Shown piece after piece: positions 32,505 to 42,226 of a stretch of DNA of 64,000 nt. Origin of the DNA: Prochlorococcus sp. AG-409-B05 (GTDB lineage: Bacteria > Cyanobacteriota > Cyanobacteriia > PCC-6307 > Cyanobiaceae). Under the pieces are notes generated by a model, which saw nothing but the letters and a program-made list of their open reading frames with translations, was not told the DNA's origin and did not search any database. The position numbers and the translations under genes are program-made. The stretch spans positions 62,001 through 126,000 of the forward strand of contig QCJK01000003.1 of NCBI GenBank assembly GCA_003216075.1. Direction: 5' to 3'. The first letter of the stretch is position 1. Every line of letters begins with the position of its first letter.

Positions 32505-33560
32505 TTAAGAAGAAATAGAACCGACAGCTCGTGCTAATTCTTCAAGAAGTTTTTCTGTTGTAGATATATCAATACATGCATCAGTAATGCTTTTGCCATA
32601 AACAAGTGTAGATAAGTCTTCGGGTAATTTTTGATTACCTTCCACAAGATGACTTTCTAACATTACTCCCATTACATGCTGTGATTGATGACGAATCTGA
32701 TTTGCAACTGAATGCAAAACATCAGCTTGTCTACGGAAATCCTTGTTGGAATTGCCATGACTACAATCAACCATCACACGCTCACATAAACCAGCATTTG
32801 ATAATTGATTAACTACTTCTTGAACTGCCTCCTGATGGTAATTAGTACCTTGCTTACCTCCTCGCAGAACCAAATGACCATCAGGATTCCCTGTGGTCTT
32901 CACGATAGAAGCATGACCATCATGGTTGATACCAAGAAAATGATGCGGTTTGGAGGCAGCTTGCATTGCATTAATGGCAATTGAAGCAGTCCCATCTGTA
33001 CCATTCTTATATCCTATAGGCATAGATAATCCAGAAGCCATCTCACGATGAGTTTGACTTTCAGTAGTCCTTGCTCCGATAGCCGTCCAACTTATTAAAT
33101 CTGCAATATATTGAGGCACAACTGGGTCAAGTAATTCTGTTGCAGCAGGTATTCCATCCCGTGCCAAATCCAACAACAAGGACCGAGCACGTTTCAAACC
33201 AGTATTGATATCATAAGAACCATCTAAATGTGGATCATTTATAAAGCCTTTCCACCCAACAGTCGTACGAGGTTTTTCAAAATAAACTCGCATTACTATC
33301 TCCAAATGATCGATATATCTCTGACGCAAAATTTGAAGTTGCGCTGCATACTCTTTAGCAGCCTGCACATCATGAACTGAGCAGGGTCCAACAATAATCA
33401 ATAAACGAGACTCAGTACCGTTAAGAATTGCCTGGATACGCTTTCGAGTCACAGAGACAGTACTTGCCGCTTTGGCATCTATTGGCAAATCATTATGAAG
33501 AAGAGAAGGAGCGACTAAAGGCCGAGTCTCCACCACATGCAGATCAGAGGTGGTACTCAT
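32505..33560 (-). CDS. aroG: 3-deoxy-7-phosphoheptulonate (DAHP) synthase, class I
   Basis: First committed step of the shikimate pathway: PEP plus erythrose-4-phosphate. 351 residues, class I (AroFGH type). LLIIVGPCSVHDVQAAKEYA, the RVYFEKPRTTVGWKGFINDP segment, ARDGIPAATELLDPV, MPIGYKNGTDGTASIAINAMQAA and VMVDCSHGNSNKDFRRQ are diagnostic. Which of AroF, AroG or AroH applies is not decidable; symbol given as the common one. ATG at 33560. Divergent from acnB with about 150 bp between starts, containing an 18-bp palindrome. Other chorismate-linked genes (aroE, pabB, pabC) also lie in this window. Confidence 0.93.
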   Translation of the reverse strand: MSTTSDLHVVETRPLVAPSLLHNDLPIDAKAASTVSVTRKRIQAILNGTESRLLIIVGPCSVHDVQAAKEYAAQLQILRQRYIDHLEIVMRVYFEKPRTTVGWKGFINDPHLDGSYDINTGLKRARSLLLDLARDGIPAATELLDPVVPQYIADLISWTAIGARTTESQTHREMASGLSMPIGYKNGTDGTASIAINAMQAASKPHHFLGINHDGHASIVKTTGNPDGHLVLRGGKQGTNYHQEAVQEVVNQLSNAGLCERVMVDCSHGNSNKDFRRQADVLHSVANQIRHQSQHVMGVMLESHLVEGNQKLPEDLSTLVYGKSITDACIDISTTEKLLEELARAVGSISS

Positions 33561-33613
33561 TTCATCAAAGAATCATCACAACCAGGCTAAAGGACTAACC
33601 GATTGAAAGCATC

Positions 33614-33631
33614 GCTGAATTGCAATTCAGC
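33614..33631. promoter_or_regulatory. Perfect 18-bp palindrome in the divergent aroG/acnB promoter region
   Basis: GCTGAATTGCAATTCAGC is a complete palindrome located 54 bases before the DAHP synthase start (minus, 33560) and about 75 before acnB (plus, 33707). Its position suits an operator or a hairpin in a leader. It has no T-run on either side, so it is not a terminator. A palindrome of this length could also occur by chance once in a while in AT-rich DNA. Confidence 0.35.
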
Positions 33632-33706
33632 ATCGATTGACTCATGACATGGGAAGGTGGAAAAGAAAATTATTGACTTTCCCCACCGTTTTCAGGAGTT
33701 CAAACA

Positions 33707-36301
33707 ATGCTAAAGGCATATCACAAGCAAGCGGCAGAACGTGAAGCCATTGGTATCCCTGCACTTCCTCTATCCACAAAACAAACAGAAGAACTTACCG
33801 CTCTACTAGAAAAGCCCGAAGACCTAAACAGCAAAGAATTGTTGTATTTGTTAAGTGAGCGCATTCCTCCTGGTGTTGACGAGGCTGCTTATATAAAAGC
33901 CTCTTGGCTAAGTGCAGTAGCTCAACAAAAAACTTTTAGTCCTCATGTAAACCCTCTAGAGGCAACAAAGCTTCTAGGGACAATGATTGGTGGATATAAT
34001 GTTGCAGCTTTAATCACACTACTAAACAACAAAGAATCAGAACTAGCTTGTTGTGCTGCTCAAGGTCTGAGTAAAACTCTCCTTGTTTACGATGCAGTAA
34101 ATGAAATAATAGATCTTTCGTCAAAAAATCATTTTGCTGAACAAATTGTAAAAAGCTGGGCGGAAGCTGAATGGTTTACATCACGAAATAAATTAGCAGA
34201 GAACATTACAGTAACTGTCTTCAAAGTAGAGGGAGAAACTAATACAGACGATCTCTCACCAGCAACTCATGCAACAACCAGACCAGATATTCCACTACAT
34301 GCATTGTCAATGCTTGAAACTAGGGAGCCTGAAGGATTAACAACTATCTCAAATTTAAAGTCAAAAGGGCATCCTATTGCTTATGTTGGAGATGTTATTG
34401 GAACAGGAAGTTCACGTAAATCAGCACTAAATTCTGTATTATGGCATATCGGAAAAGATATTCCTCATGTACCCAACAAACGGTCTGGTGGAGTAATCAT
34501 TGGAGGTAAAATTGCACCAATCTTTTTTAATACTGCACAAGATTCTGGCACACTCCCAATTGAATGCAATGTAAGTGATTTAAACAGTGGTGATGTAATC
34601 ACGATTTATCCCTATGAAGGAACCATCAAAAGAGCTAATAGTGACAAAAATGCTGGACAAATAATTGCAACATTTGACCTGCAACCACTAACAATCAAAG
34701 ATGAAATACAAGCTGGAGGGCGCATACCTCTAATGATTGGTAGAGCCCTCACAGACAAAGTTCGCGTCAAACTAAAACTAGATCCCTCAGATGCATTCAT
34801 TCGCGCAGGAAGAACAATAGAAAATTCCAACGGATTCACACAAGCACAAAAAATAGTAGGACGTGCATGTGGGCTCCCAGGCATTCAGCCAGGCACAAGT
34901 TGCGAGCCTCTCATCACAACCGTAGGAAGCCAAGACACAACTGGGCCAATGACCAGAGATGAAATGAAAGAACTCGCATGCCTAGGATTTTCTTCTGATC
35001 TAGTCATGCAAAGTTTTTGTCATACAGCGGCTTATCCGAAACCTGTAGATATTAAAACTCAGCAAGAATTACCAGATTTTTTTGCTGAGCGGGGAGGTGT
35101 AGTTCTAAAGCCTGGAGATGGGATCATTCACAGCTGGTTAAATCGAATGTTAATCCCAGACACTGTGGGGACTGGAGGTGATAGCCATACACGCTTTCCA
35201 TTAGGTATTTCATTCCCTGGAGGATCGGGGTTAGTAGCTTTTGCAGCAGCAATCGGAGCTATGCCTCTTGACATGCCGGAATCGGTTTTAGTTCGTTTTA
35301 AAGGCTCGCTTCAACCGGGAATCACCCTCAGAGATGTTGTCAATGCAATCCCTTGGATGGCTATTCAAAAAAAACTACTAACTGTAGAAAAAGCAAACAA
35401 AGTAAATATTTTCAATGGAAAAATCATGGAAATCGAAGGATTACCTGACCTCAAACTAGAACAAGCATTTGAACTCACTGATGCAAGTGCAGAAAGATCT
35501 TGCGCAGGCTGCACAATCAAACTTTCCGAAAATACAGTTGCTGAATATCTGAATAGCAATGTGACATTGCTTAAAAATATGATTGCACGTGGCTATAAAG
35601 ATTCTCGAACTTTAAACAGAAGAATCCAAGCTATGGAATCCTGGCTCGCAGAACCAAACCTGATCAGCGCAGATACCAATGCCCAGTATTCTGAAATTAT
35701 TGAAATCAATCTAAATGAGATCACTGAACCGATAGTTGCTTGTCCAAATGATCCAGACAATGTAAAACTTTTGAGTGAAATTTCAGGAGATTTAATCCAA
35801 GAAGTATTCATAGGCTCTTGCATGACAAATATCGGGCATTACAGAGCTGCTGCAAAAATTCTTGAAAATGAAGGTACTAACAAAGCAAGGCTTTGGGTAT
35901 GCCCACCAACTCGAATGGATGAAGCAATACTAAAGCAAGAAGGTTATTACAAAATCTATGAAAAAGCAGGAAGTCGTATGGAAATGCCAGGCTGTTCTCT
36001 ATGTATGGGTAATCAAGCTAGAGTTGAGGACAATACTAATGTTTTCTCAACAAGTACTCGAAACTTTAATAATCGCCTGGGCAAAGGGGCTCAAGTATAT
36101 TTAGGCAGTGCTGAATTAGCAGCAGTATGTGCTCAATTAGGACGCATACCTTCACCTCAAGAATATCAATCAATAGCTGCTAGCAAGATAACTCCTTTCT
36201 CCAATGAACTATATAGATATCTAAATTTTGATCAAATAGAAGGTTTTGAAGATGAAGGTCGCATCATTTCTAAAGAGACAAAATCAATCGAAACATTATA
36301 A
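33707..36301 (+). CDS. acnB: Aconitate hydratase B (AcnB)
   Basis: Citrate-isocitrate isomerase of the TCA branch. 864 residues with the AcnB-type order: N-terminal HEAT-like helical domain, the swivelling domain 4 placed near the N-terminus (DDLSPATHATTRPDIPLHALSML, VGDVIGTGSSRKSALNSVLW), then the catalytic domains. Cluster cysteines are in IGSCMTNIGHYR and EMPGCSLCMGNQAR, matching the three [4Fe-4S] ligands. Other diagnostic pieces: DSGTLPIECNV, FCHTAAYPKP, GTGGDSHTRFPLGISFPGGSGLV. ATG start; the ClC gene follows six bases after its stop. Confidence 0.97.
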   Translation: MLKAYHKQAAEREAIGIPALPLSTKQTEELTALLEKPEDLNSKELLYLLSERIPPGVDEAAYIKASWLSAVAQQKTFSPHVNPLEATKLLGTMIGGYNVAALITLLNNKESELACCAAQGLSKTLLVYDAVNEIIDLSSKNHFAEQIVKSWAEAEWFTSRNKLAENITVTVFKVEGETNTDDLSPATHATTRPDIPLHALSMLETREPEGLTTISNLKSKGHPIAYVGDVIGTGSSRKSALNSVLWHIGKDIPHVPNKRSGGVIIGGKIAPIFFNTAQDSGTLPIECNVSDLNSGDVITIYPYEGTIKRANSDKNAGQIIATFDLQPLTIKDEIQAGGRIPLMIGRALTDKVRVKLKLDPSDAFIRAGRTIENSNGFTQAQKIVGRACGLPGIQPGTSCEPLITTVGSQDTTGPMTRDEMKELACLGFSSDLVMQSFCHTAAYPKPVDIKTQQELPDFFAERGGVVLKPGDGIIHSWLNRMLIPDTVGTGGDSHTRFPLGISFPGGSGLVAFAAAIGAMPLDMPESVLVRFKGSLQPGITLRDVVNAIPWMAIQKKLLTVEKANKVNIFNGKIMEIEGLPDLKLEQAFELTDASAERSCAGCTIKLSENTVAEYLNSNVTLLKNMIARGYKDSRTLNRRIQAMESWLAEPNLISADTNAQYSEIIEINLNEITEPIVACPNDPDNVKLLSEISGDLIQEVFIGSCMTNIGHYRAAAKILENEGTNKARLWVCPPTRMDEAILKQEGYYKIYEKAGSRMEMPGCSLCMGNQARVEDNTNVFSTSTRNFNNRLGKGAQVYLGSAELAAVCAQLGRIPSPQEYQSIAASKITPFSNELYRYLNFDQIEGFEDEGRIISKETKSIETL

Positions 36302-36307
36302 AAATAC

Positions 36308-37666
36308 ATGAACATTTTCAATAAACTGCAATCAAAAAGATTCCCAATCGATTCAAATTACAGCATTCGTAAATTATTACGGCAACGTTGGCTAGTAGTT
36401 TCAATCGCACTACTGCTCACCGGCCTAGGAGCAGCTTTAACAGGAGTTCTGTTTAAGGCCGGTGTTCATGTAGTGGAAGATTGGCGTGCCAATCTTTTAA
36501 AACAGTTTCCTGCATGGCTGGTCTTACCAACTTTAGGAGGCCTAGGAGGCTTTATTTCAGGGTCTTTAATCTCAAAATTATCTCCTGCAGCTAATGGCTC
36601 TGGGGTAACTCACATTATTGCTTATTTAAGGCATCGAGCAGTTCCCATGGGCTTGAAAGTCGGCCTTGTAAAACTAGTTTCAGGAATAATAGCTATTGGC
36701 AGTGGTTTCCCACTGGGTCCAGAAGGACCATCAGTACAGATGGGAGGCTCCATAGCTTGGCAAATGGCTCAGTGGCTGAAAGCCCCCGTAGCCTTTCGTC
36801 GATTAATAGTAGCTGCAGGAGGAGGAGCCGGTATAGCTGCTATTTTTAGTGCACCAATTGGAGGATTTATCTATGCAATCGAAGAACTTCTAAATTCGGC
36901 AAGGCCAGTAGTACTACTACTTGTAGTCATAACGACGTTTTGTGCTGATACATTTGCAGATGTTCTCCAAAGCTTTGGATTGGATCCCAAAGCCAGCGGG
37001 TTTGATATGGTTGAAGGATTCAAGTTGGAACGAACATATAATTTAGAGGTTCAATTTCTTCCAATTGACTTTTTATATCTAATAATTTTAGGAGTAATTA
37101 TTGGTTTATTAGCAGAACTTTACTGCAAATATGTACTAGCAATGCAGAGGCAAGGCAACAAATTATTTCGCAATCATTCAGTGCTTCGTATGATTTTATG
37201 TGGAATATTCTTAGGAAGCATATATTCAACACTCCCAGAAAAATTCCATCATATCGGAGAACTTCAACATGTTATTGCTGAAGGTCAAGCAGATATCAAA
37301 TTAGCAATTGGAACTTTTATTATTTTATTCGTCACAACTGGTCTAGCAGCAGCATCAGGTGCTCCAGGAGGCCTGTTTTATCCAATGCTCACTTTAGGTG
37401 GAGCAGTTGGATTGGCCTGTGAAGGATGGATCCATGCCATGACTGGCTATGTACCAACAACATATATATTTGCGGCAATGGGAGCATTTGTAGCAGCATG
37501 CTCAAGAACACCCATCACTGCAATGTTTCTTGCTTTTGCACTAACCAAAAATTTATTAATTCTCAAGCCAATTCTTGTCACTTGCATTGCTAGTTTTCTA
37601 GTTGCACGGGCATTCAATGCGCATTCAATATATGAACGTCAAATCAATCTTGAATCCACAAAATAG
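36308..37666 (+). CDS. ClC-family chloride channel/antiporter
   Basis: 452 residues, about 10-12 membrane helices. ClC motifs are conserved: GSGVTHIIAYLRHRAVPMG (first selectivity region), LGPEGPSVQMGG holding the gating glutamate (GxEGP), and SGAPGGLFYPMLTLGGAVG (GxFxP). The gating Glu suggests a proton-coupled antiporter or gated channel. No C-terminal CBS domains, as in simpler bacterial ClCs. It lies six bases after acnB, so co-transcription is likely, but no metabolic link is evident. Confidence 0.93.
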   Translation: MNIFNKLQSKRFPIDSNYSIRKLLRQRWLVVSIALLLTGLGAALTGVLFKAGVHVVEDWRANLLKQFPAWLVLPTLGGLGGFISGSLISKLSPAANGSGVTHIIAYLRHRAVPMGLKVGLVKLVSGIIAIGSGFPLGPEGPSVQMGGSIAWQMAQWLKAPVAFRRLIVAAGGGAGIAAIFSAPIGGFIYAIEELLNSARPVVLLLVVITTFCADTFADVLQSFGLDPKASGFDMVEGFKLERTYNLEVQFLPIDFLYLIILGVIIGLLAELYCKYVLAMQRQGNKLFRNHSVLRMILCGIFLGSIYSTLPEKFHHIGELQHVIAEGQADIKLAIGTFIILFVTTGLAAASGAPGGLFYPMLTLGGAVGLACEGWIHAMTGYVPTTYIFAAMGAFVAACSRTPITAMFLAFALTKNLLILKPILVTCIASFLVARAFNAHSIYERQINLESTK

Positions 37667-37766
37667 CAAAAATTATTGGATCATTGAAAATTAATTCTAA
37701 ATATATTAAGCTAGACAATGAAGATGAAATCAACAGTAGACCCTATCCTCAAAAGGCAGCAAACAA

Positions 37767-39407
37767 CTGAAAAACGAAACCCTCCTATTTAAACCCAAAG
37801 CCCCTGCAGCAGGAGCCTTAAAAGTTATTTTAGCTTTTCCTAACACTTATAAAATTGGTATCACCAGTCTTGGATATCAAATTATTTGGGCAACACTAGC
37901 TCAGCGAGAAGATGTTGATGTGAGAAGGCTATTTACTGATCAAAGTGAAAAAACTAGCAAAAAATCAGATTTATTCGGAATTTCTTTGAGTTGGGAATTA
38001 GATGGTCCAATATTGCTTGATTTATTGGAAAAACAAAATATCTCATTATGGAGTCACACACGAGAAGAAGATGACCCAATCATTTTTGGGGGCGGACCAG
38101 TTCTCACTGCCAATCCAGAACCATTTGCTCCATTTCTGGATGTGATTTTACTAGGCGATGGAGAAGATCTATTACCTAATTTTATAGATATTATGCAAGA
38201 AATTCGAGACTATTCTCGACAAGATCGATTAAAAGTTCTTGCAAGAATTCCAGGTATATATATTCCAAGTTTGTATATGCCACTTTATTCTTCCGATGGG
38301 GATTTAATTGCAATAGAGCCAATAAATAATGAGATTCCCACATCAATAAAAAAACAAACATGGACAAGCAACATACTCAGCCATTCCCAAGTAATTACTC
38401 CTGAATCAGCCTGGCCAAATATACATATGATCGAAGTAGTACGCAGCTGTCCAGAGCTCTGTCGCTTTTGTCTTGCAAGCTATCTAACACTACCCTTCCG
38501 TACTAATTCACTTGAAGATGGACTCATTCCAGCAGTCGAAAAAGGACTTAGGGCTACCAATAGATTAGGGCTATTAGGAGCATCTGTTACACAGCACCCT
38601 CAATTTATGGACCTCCTAAGATGGCTCTCAAAAGATAGTTTTGATGACATTCATCTCAGCATTAGTTCAGTACGTGCAGTTACCGTTAATTCAGAAATGG
38701 CAACTATTTTAAGAAAAAGAGGATGTCAATCCTTAACCATTGCGATTGAAAGCGGTAGTGAAAGAATGAGAAGAGTAGTAAACAAAAAATTATCTGAAGA
38801 AGAAATTTTCAATGCAGCAAAATATGCGTATGAAGGTGGCTTGAAAAAGTTAAAACTTTATGGAATGGTTGGATTACCTACTGAAAAGGAAATCGATATA
38901 GAAGCAACAATAAATCTGATTTTAAAAATAAAAAAATTAACTCCAGGTCTTAAACTCACATTAGGACTAAGTACTTTCGTTCCAAAAGCACATACACCAT
39001 TTCAATGGCACGGTATAAAGCCTGAAGCTAAAAAACGAATACAACAAATAATTAAACAACTTAGACCTCAAGGAATTGAAGTCAGGCCTGAAAGTTTCGG
39101 ATGGAGTCTAATACAAACAATATTATCTCGAAGTGATCGTCGACTGGCTCCAGTGATTGCAAAGGTACGTGGATCCGAAAGTAGTTTAGGTGGCTGGAAA
39201 AAAGCCTATCAAGAAATACGTAATAGCAATATTGAAACAACTAATGATCAACCAATACCTCTCCCAAAGCTACCTGAATTAGAGGAAATTCTTTTTGAGA
39301 CATGGTCGAATTCACAAGTATTACCATGGTCACACCTAGAAGGTCCACTCAAGTCGGAATTTTTGATCCAACATCAACAACAATCCCTGACTCAAGAGTT
39401 GAATTAG
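37767..39407 (+). CDS. Radical SAM protein with N-terminal B12-binding-like region, probable CTG start
   Basis: 546 residues if begun at CTG 37767. The radical SAM cluster motif CPELCRFC lies at about Cys228/232/235, with IAIESGSERMRRVVNK and the late TIM-barrel pattern typical of TIGR03960-like proteins. The first standard start, GTG 37920, would remove a conserved N-terminal part (LLFKPKAPAAGALKVILAFPNTYKIGITSLGYQ), for which no ATG, GTG or TTG exists back to the TAG at 37737. AAAGG at 37752-37756 lies ten bases before CTG. An ATG at 37718 is in another frame. Function unknown. It overlaps the convergent gene by 59 bases at its end. Confidence 0.8.
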   Translation: MKNETLLFKPKAPAAGALKVILAFPNTYKIGITSLGYQIIWATLAQREDVDVRRLFTDQSEKTSKKSDLFGISLSWELDGPILLDLLEKQNISLWSHTREEDDPIIFGGGPVLTANPEPFAPFLDVILLGDGEDLLPNFIDIMQEIRDYSRQDRLKVLARIPGIYIPSLYMPLYSSDGDLIAIEPINNEIPTSIKKQTWTSNILSHSQVITPESAWPNIHMIEVVRSCPELCRFCLASYLTLPFRTNSLEDGLIPAVEKGLRATNRLGLLGASVTQHPQFMDLLRWLSKDSFDDIHLSISSVRAVTVNSEMATILRKRGCQSLTIAIESGSERMRRVVNKKLSEEEIFNAAKYAYEGGLKKLKLYGMVGLPTEKEIDIEATINLILKIKKLTPGLKLTLGLSTFVPKAHTPFQWHGIKPEAKKRIQQIIKQLRPQGIEVRPESFGWSLIQTILSRSDRRLAPVIAKVRGSESSLGGWKKAYQEIRNSNIETTNDQPIPLPKLPELEEILFETWSNSQVLPWSHLEGPLKSEFLIQHQQQSLTQELN

Positions 39408-40695
39408 AATGAGCAGGCTTAATCAAACAACGTAAACCTGCCAACAAAACCCAGCCAACTATATTTAAACGACTATCAAAAAAGGGCATATCAGCACCAT
39501 GTAACACGACAAGGATAAACGTAGCTGTCCACCAAGCTCTATCAAAAATTTGTTTACTTTTAACCTCTATGAATCTTTTACTGCCACCTAAAACTCCACG
39601 TTTAACGGCGATAATCAATAAACCCAGAACAGTCAAAATAAACAAAATAGTCACAGGCAAGCCGTGACTTACTGATAATTCAAGAGGAAGATTATGTGCA
39701 TGGCCATGCCATTGACCTGTTCTTAAAGGATAAAGCACAGAAAAAGCGGCAGCCCCCCATCCAAACCAAGGCCGATCTAAAATAAATTGAATAGCAACTT
39801 CCCATTGGCCCAACCGAGTAGAAGCTAATACTCTTTCATGTGTATAACGCATATCATTCAAACGCATCCAAATAGCATCAGGCACAAACTGTCTTGCCCA
39901 CATCTGAAGCTCTAAACCAAACCAGGGCAAAACAGCAAAGCAAACAGGAATTAATGTCAAAATTAATAATGGAAATAACCAGAACCATTGATTAGATCCA
40001 AGCACAAATGGAATAGCTAAAAATAATCCACCCCAAGCATTTCTGGAATCAGTTAAAACCAATGCAGCTACAATGGCTACAACAAGTAGAAAAACAATAA
40101 AACGCCTACGTAATGTTAAACAAGGCTCAAGAAGTAACGCTAAAGAAAGCGGCCATATACATGCCAACCAAGCTCCAGCAATATTTGCATAATCAAATAA
40201 GCCAGATAAACGACCAACAGGTTCTCCACCAGCAGACACAAACCAAATAATCAAACCATCAAATAATTGCCAAGGCCCATGCCATCCCCACCAAAGCTGA
40301 CCAAAACCAGTAATAACAACTGGGACAGTGCCAGCAACCAACCAAAATGCGCTCCTTCTTCTAGCAGTGGTATTTGCCAAAAAAGGTTGAAAAGCCCAAA
40401 AAGCCCAAAAAAATGGGAGCCAATTAGCCAGACCGATCCATGCAAGCCAACCTGAATACGCTCTAATACTTCCAAATATCATGAATATCCCAACCAAAAA
40501 GAAAGGATAGTTCCAATTGTCACGCCAATACGAATCTTCTCTCCTTAGAGAGCCCAAAGCCATTGCAATAACAAGACAAATCCCAGCCAAAAATGCACTA
40601 GAAGGTAAAAGGAAAAGACCCAAATAAAAAAATCTGACTCCCACAGAATGTCTAAAAAAATGACGCAATTCTGTAAACAAATCCTCTACTTTCAT
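39349..40695 (-). CDS. O-antigen ligase-like membrane protein (Wzy_C/IctB family)
   Basis: 448 residues, about ten to twelve membrane helices. The Wzy_C/O-antigen ligase signature is at the C-terminal side: LDRPWFGWGAAAFSVLYPLRTGQWHGHAHNLPLELSVSHGLP with the HNxxLE motif and a preceding large loop (LQMWARQFVPDAIWMRLNDMRYTHERV). In cyanobacteria the group includes polysaccharide ligase/polymerase-type proteins and IctB. Function may be cell-surface polysaccharide attachment, not proven. Convergent overlap of 59 bases with the radical SAM gene at its 3' end. Confidence 0.8.
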   Translation of the reverse strand: MKVEDLFTELRHFFRHSVGVRFFYLGLFLLPSSAFLAGICLVIAMALGSLRREDSYWRDNWNYPFFLVGIFMIFGSIRAYSGWLAWIGLANWLPFFWAFWAFQPFLANTTARRRSAFWLVAGTVPVVITGFGQLWWGWHGPWQLFDGLIIWFVSAGGEPVGRLSGLFDYANIAGAWLACIWPLSLALLLEPCLTLRRRFIVFLLVVAIVAALVLTDSRNAWGGLFLAIPFVLGSNQWFWLFPLLILTLIPVCFAVLPWFGLELQMWARQFVPDAIWMRLNDMRYTHERVLASTRLGQWEVAIQFILDRPWFGWGAAAFSVLYPLRTGQWHGHAHNLPLELSVSHGLPVTILFILTVLGLLIIAVKRGVLGGSKRFIEVKSKQIFDRAWWTATFILVVLHGADMPFFDSRLNIVGWVLLAGLRCLIKPAHSNSTLESGIVVDVGSKIPT

Positions 40696-41101
40696 ATTAT
40701 TATGGCAATAATACAGACACGCGTACTACAGAAAGCCAACAGCTCAACTCAACGTGAATATGAATATAAGACTTAATCTAGCTCATTCAATTACAAAACC
40801 AATTATTTTGCAAAATTCAAGTCTTACACATGATGCCTACCTAAAGCGAAGCTATCAAATGAATGTATCGGCAAAGACTATAAAGTAATTTTCTCATAAT
40901 GTATAAAACAATATGACTCCAACTTATGATTGATCAAAACTCATAATTGATAAAATTGTTTCACATAAAACAAGAACTATGATAATAGTCTAATTATTAG
41001 GTATAAAACTAGTACCAATCTAAACCAGGGTATAAAAGTCCAACCACATGTGAAATCATTACCATTGATAAAGTACAACTCTTGTTAAGGAAAAAATCAA
41101 A
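40696..41101. other. About 400 bp divergent intergenic region
   Basis: AT-rich spacer between the divergently oriented O-antigen-ligase-like gene and the FAD oxidoreductase. Several -10-like boxes (for example TATAAT-type TATAAAAC around 40900-41020) could be promoters. The longest plus frame is 42 residues (40760-40888), with unremarkable composition. No tRNA or terminator is apparent. Confidence 0.5.
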
Positions 41102-42184
41102 CTGAAACCAACTATTGCAGTTATCGGAGCAGGTGTTGTTGGCAGCAGCACTGCATGGCATCTTTCAAGCCTTGATAACCAGGTAAGTTTAATCGACCCA
41201 CAATTGAATAAAAAGTTTAGAAACAATAACCCACCTACTGGAACAACAGCCTCCCTAGGAATAATTATGGGTAATGTTTTCCGACGATTCACAGGTCGAA
41301 GTTGGCGACTAAGACAACAAAGTATGAGTTTATGGCCTCATTGGATCAAACAACTCAGCACAAAAGAACAAACTCTCCATTTTAAAACACCCCTTATTCA
41401 ATTAGCCAATTCAGAAATAGAAGCTCATTTAATGCAAAAACTATGCAATGAAAGAAGTCATCTTAATCTAAAAATGTTGTCAAAAGAAGAAATTGAACAT
41501 TTAGAAGCTTTTAACCCATTAATAAAGCATGGAGGATTAATTTCCTATAATGATGGTCGTATAGATCCAATCTCACTTCAAAAATGCTTATATAAAGCAT
41601 GTCTAGAAAAAAAGACTCAATTCATTGATCAATCAGTAGTCTATATAGAACGAACATCACTTGGAAAAGATAATAAATGGAGAATTCATCTAGCAAATGG
41701 TGAAAGCTTCATCAAAAATACAATTATCCTTTGTGCTGCATTAGCAAGTGAACAGTTGCTCAAACCATTAGGACATCAATGTCCTATTGAACCAGTTCTT
41801 GGACAAGCATTAAGGATTTCAATACAAGCCACTCAAAAAAACTATTCACACTGGCCTGCAGTAATAAATAGCCACGGAATCAATATGATTCCCTTGACTA
41901 GGAATCAAATGATGATTGGAGCAACTTTAGAACCAGGTGTAAATGCCAGTCTTCAGTCTCTTGAAAATATGAAAAACTTAAATGGATACGCCCCGGATTG
42001 GTTGCAAAAATCTCAAATTTGCAAACATTGGCATGGGATACGAGCTAAACCATTAAATAGACCTGCTCCGATCTTAGAAAAATTAGAGCCTGGTTTATTC
42101 TTAATGACCGCACACTATAGAAATGGAATACTTCTTGCACCCGCAAGCGCAGAATGGATTGCAAATCAAATCAATATTGAATAA
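41102..42184 (+). CDS. FAD-dependent oxidoreductase (DadA/ThiO-like), probable CTG or ATC start
   Basis: 360 residues from CTG 41102. The N-terminal Rossmann loop GAGVVGSSTAWHL sits at residues 9-21 and needs this early start; the first standard start, TTG 41204, would remove it entirely. The frame is open back to TAA 41069 without ATG, GTG or TTG; ATC 41096 with AAGGA at 41087-41091 five bases upstream is an alternative. The rest is the DAO fold: the PTGTTASLGIIMGNVFRRF substrate/FAD segment, a mid-domain GGLISYNDGRIDP and C-terminal FLMTAHYRNGILLAPASAEWIA. Substrate (amino acid or glycine) unknown. Confidence 0.85.
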   Translation: MKPTIAVIGAGVVGSSTAWHLSSLDNQVSLIDPQLNKKFRNNNPPTGTTASLGIIMGNVFRRFTGRSWRLRQQSMSLWPHWIKQLSTKEQTLHFKTPLIQLANSEIEAHLMQKLCNERSHLNLKMLSKEEIEHLEAFNPLIKHGGLISYNDGRIDPISLQKCLYKACLEKKTQFIDQSVVYIERTSLGKDNKWRIHLANGESFIKNTIILCAALASEQLLKPLGHQCPIEPVLGQALRISIQATQKNYSHWPAVINSHGINMIPLTRNQMMIGATLEPGVNASLQSLENMKNLNGYAPDWLQKSQICKHWHGIRAKPLNRPAPILEKLEPGLFLMTAHYRNGILLAPASAEWIANQINIE

Positions 42185-42186
42185 AC

Positions 42187-42226
42187 AATTAATTAACTTA
42201 AAACAAACTTATTTAAGTTAATTAAT

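Noticed and set aside
37718-37790. Apparent frameshift joining ATG 37718 to the radical SAM frame through the AAAAA run at 37770-37774
   Set aside because: The downstream frame is already open through this run from TAG 37737 and has its own CTG start candidate, so no frameshift is required.
26849-40865. Shared TAAAGC(C/G)AAGCTATCAA in two spacers (about 26.85 kb and 40.85 kb), with similar short peptides ending KTIK
   Set aside because: A 17-mer match with one mismatch is expected by chance in 64 kb; the two contexts do not otherwise align.
40760-40888. 42-residue plus-strand frame in the 40.7-41.1 kb spacer
   Set aside because: No ribosome site or recognisable composition; ordinary for AT-rich spacer.
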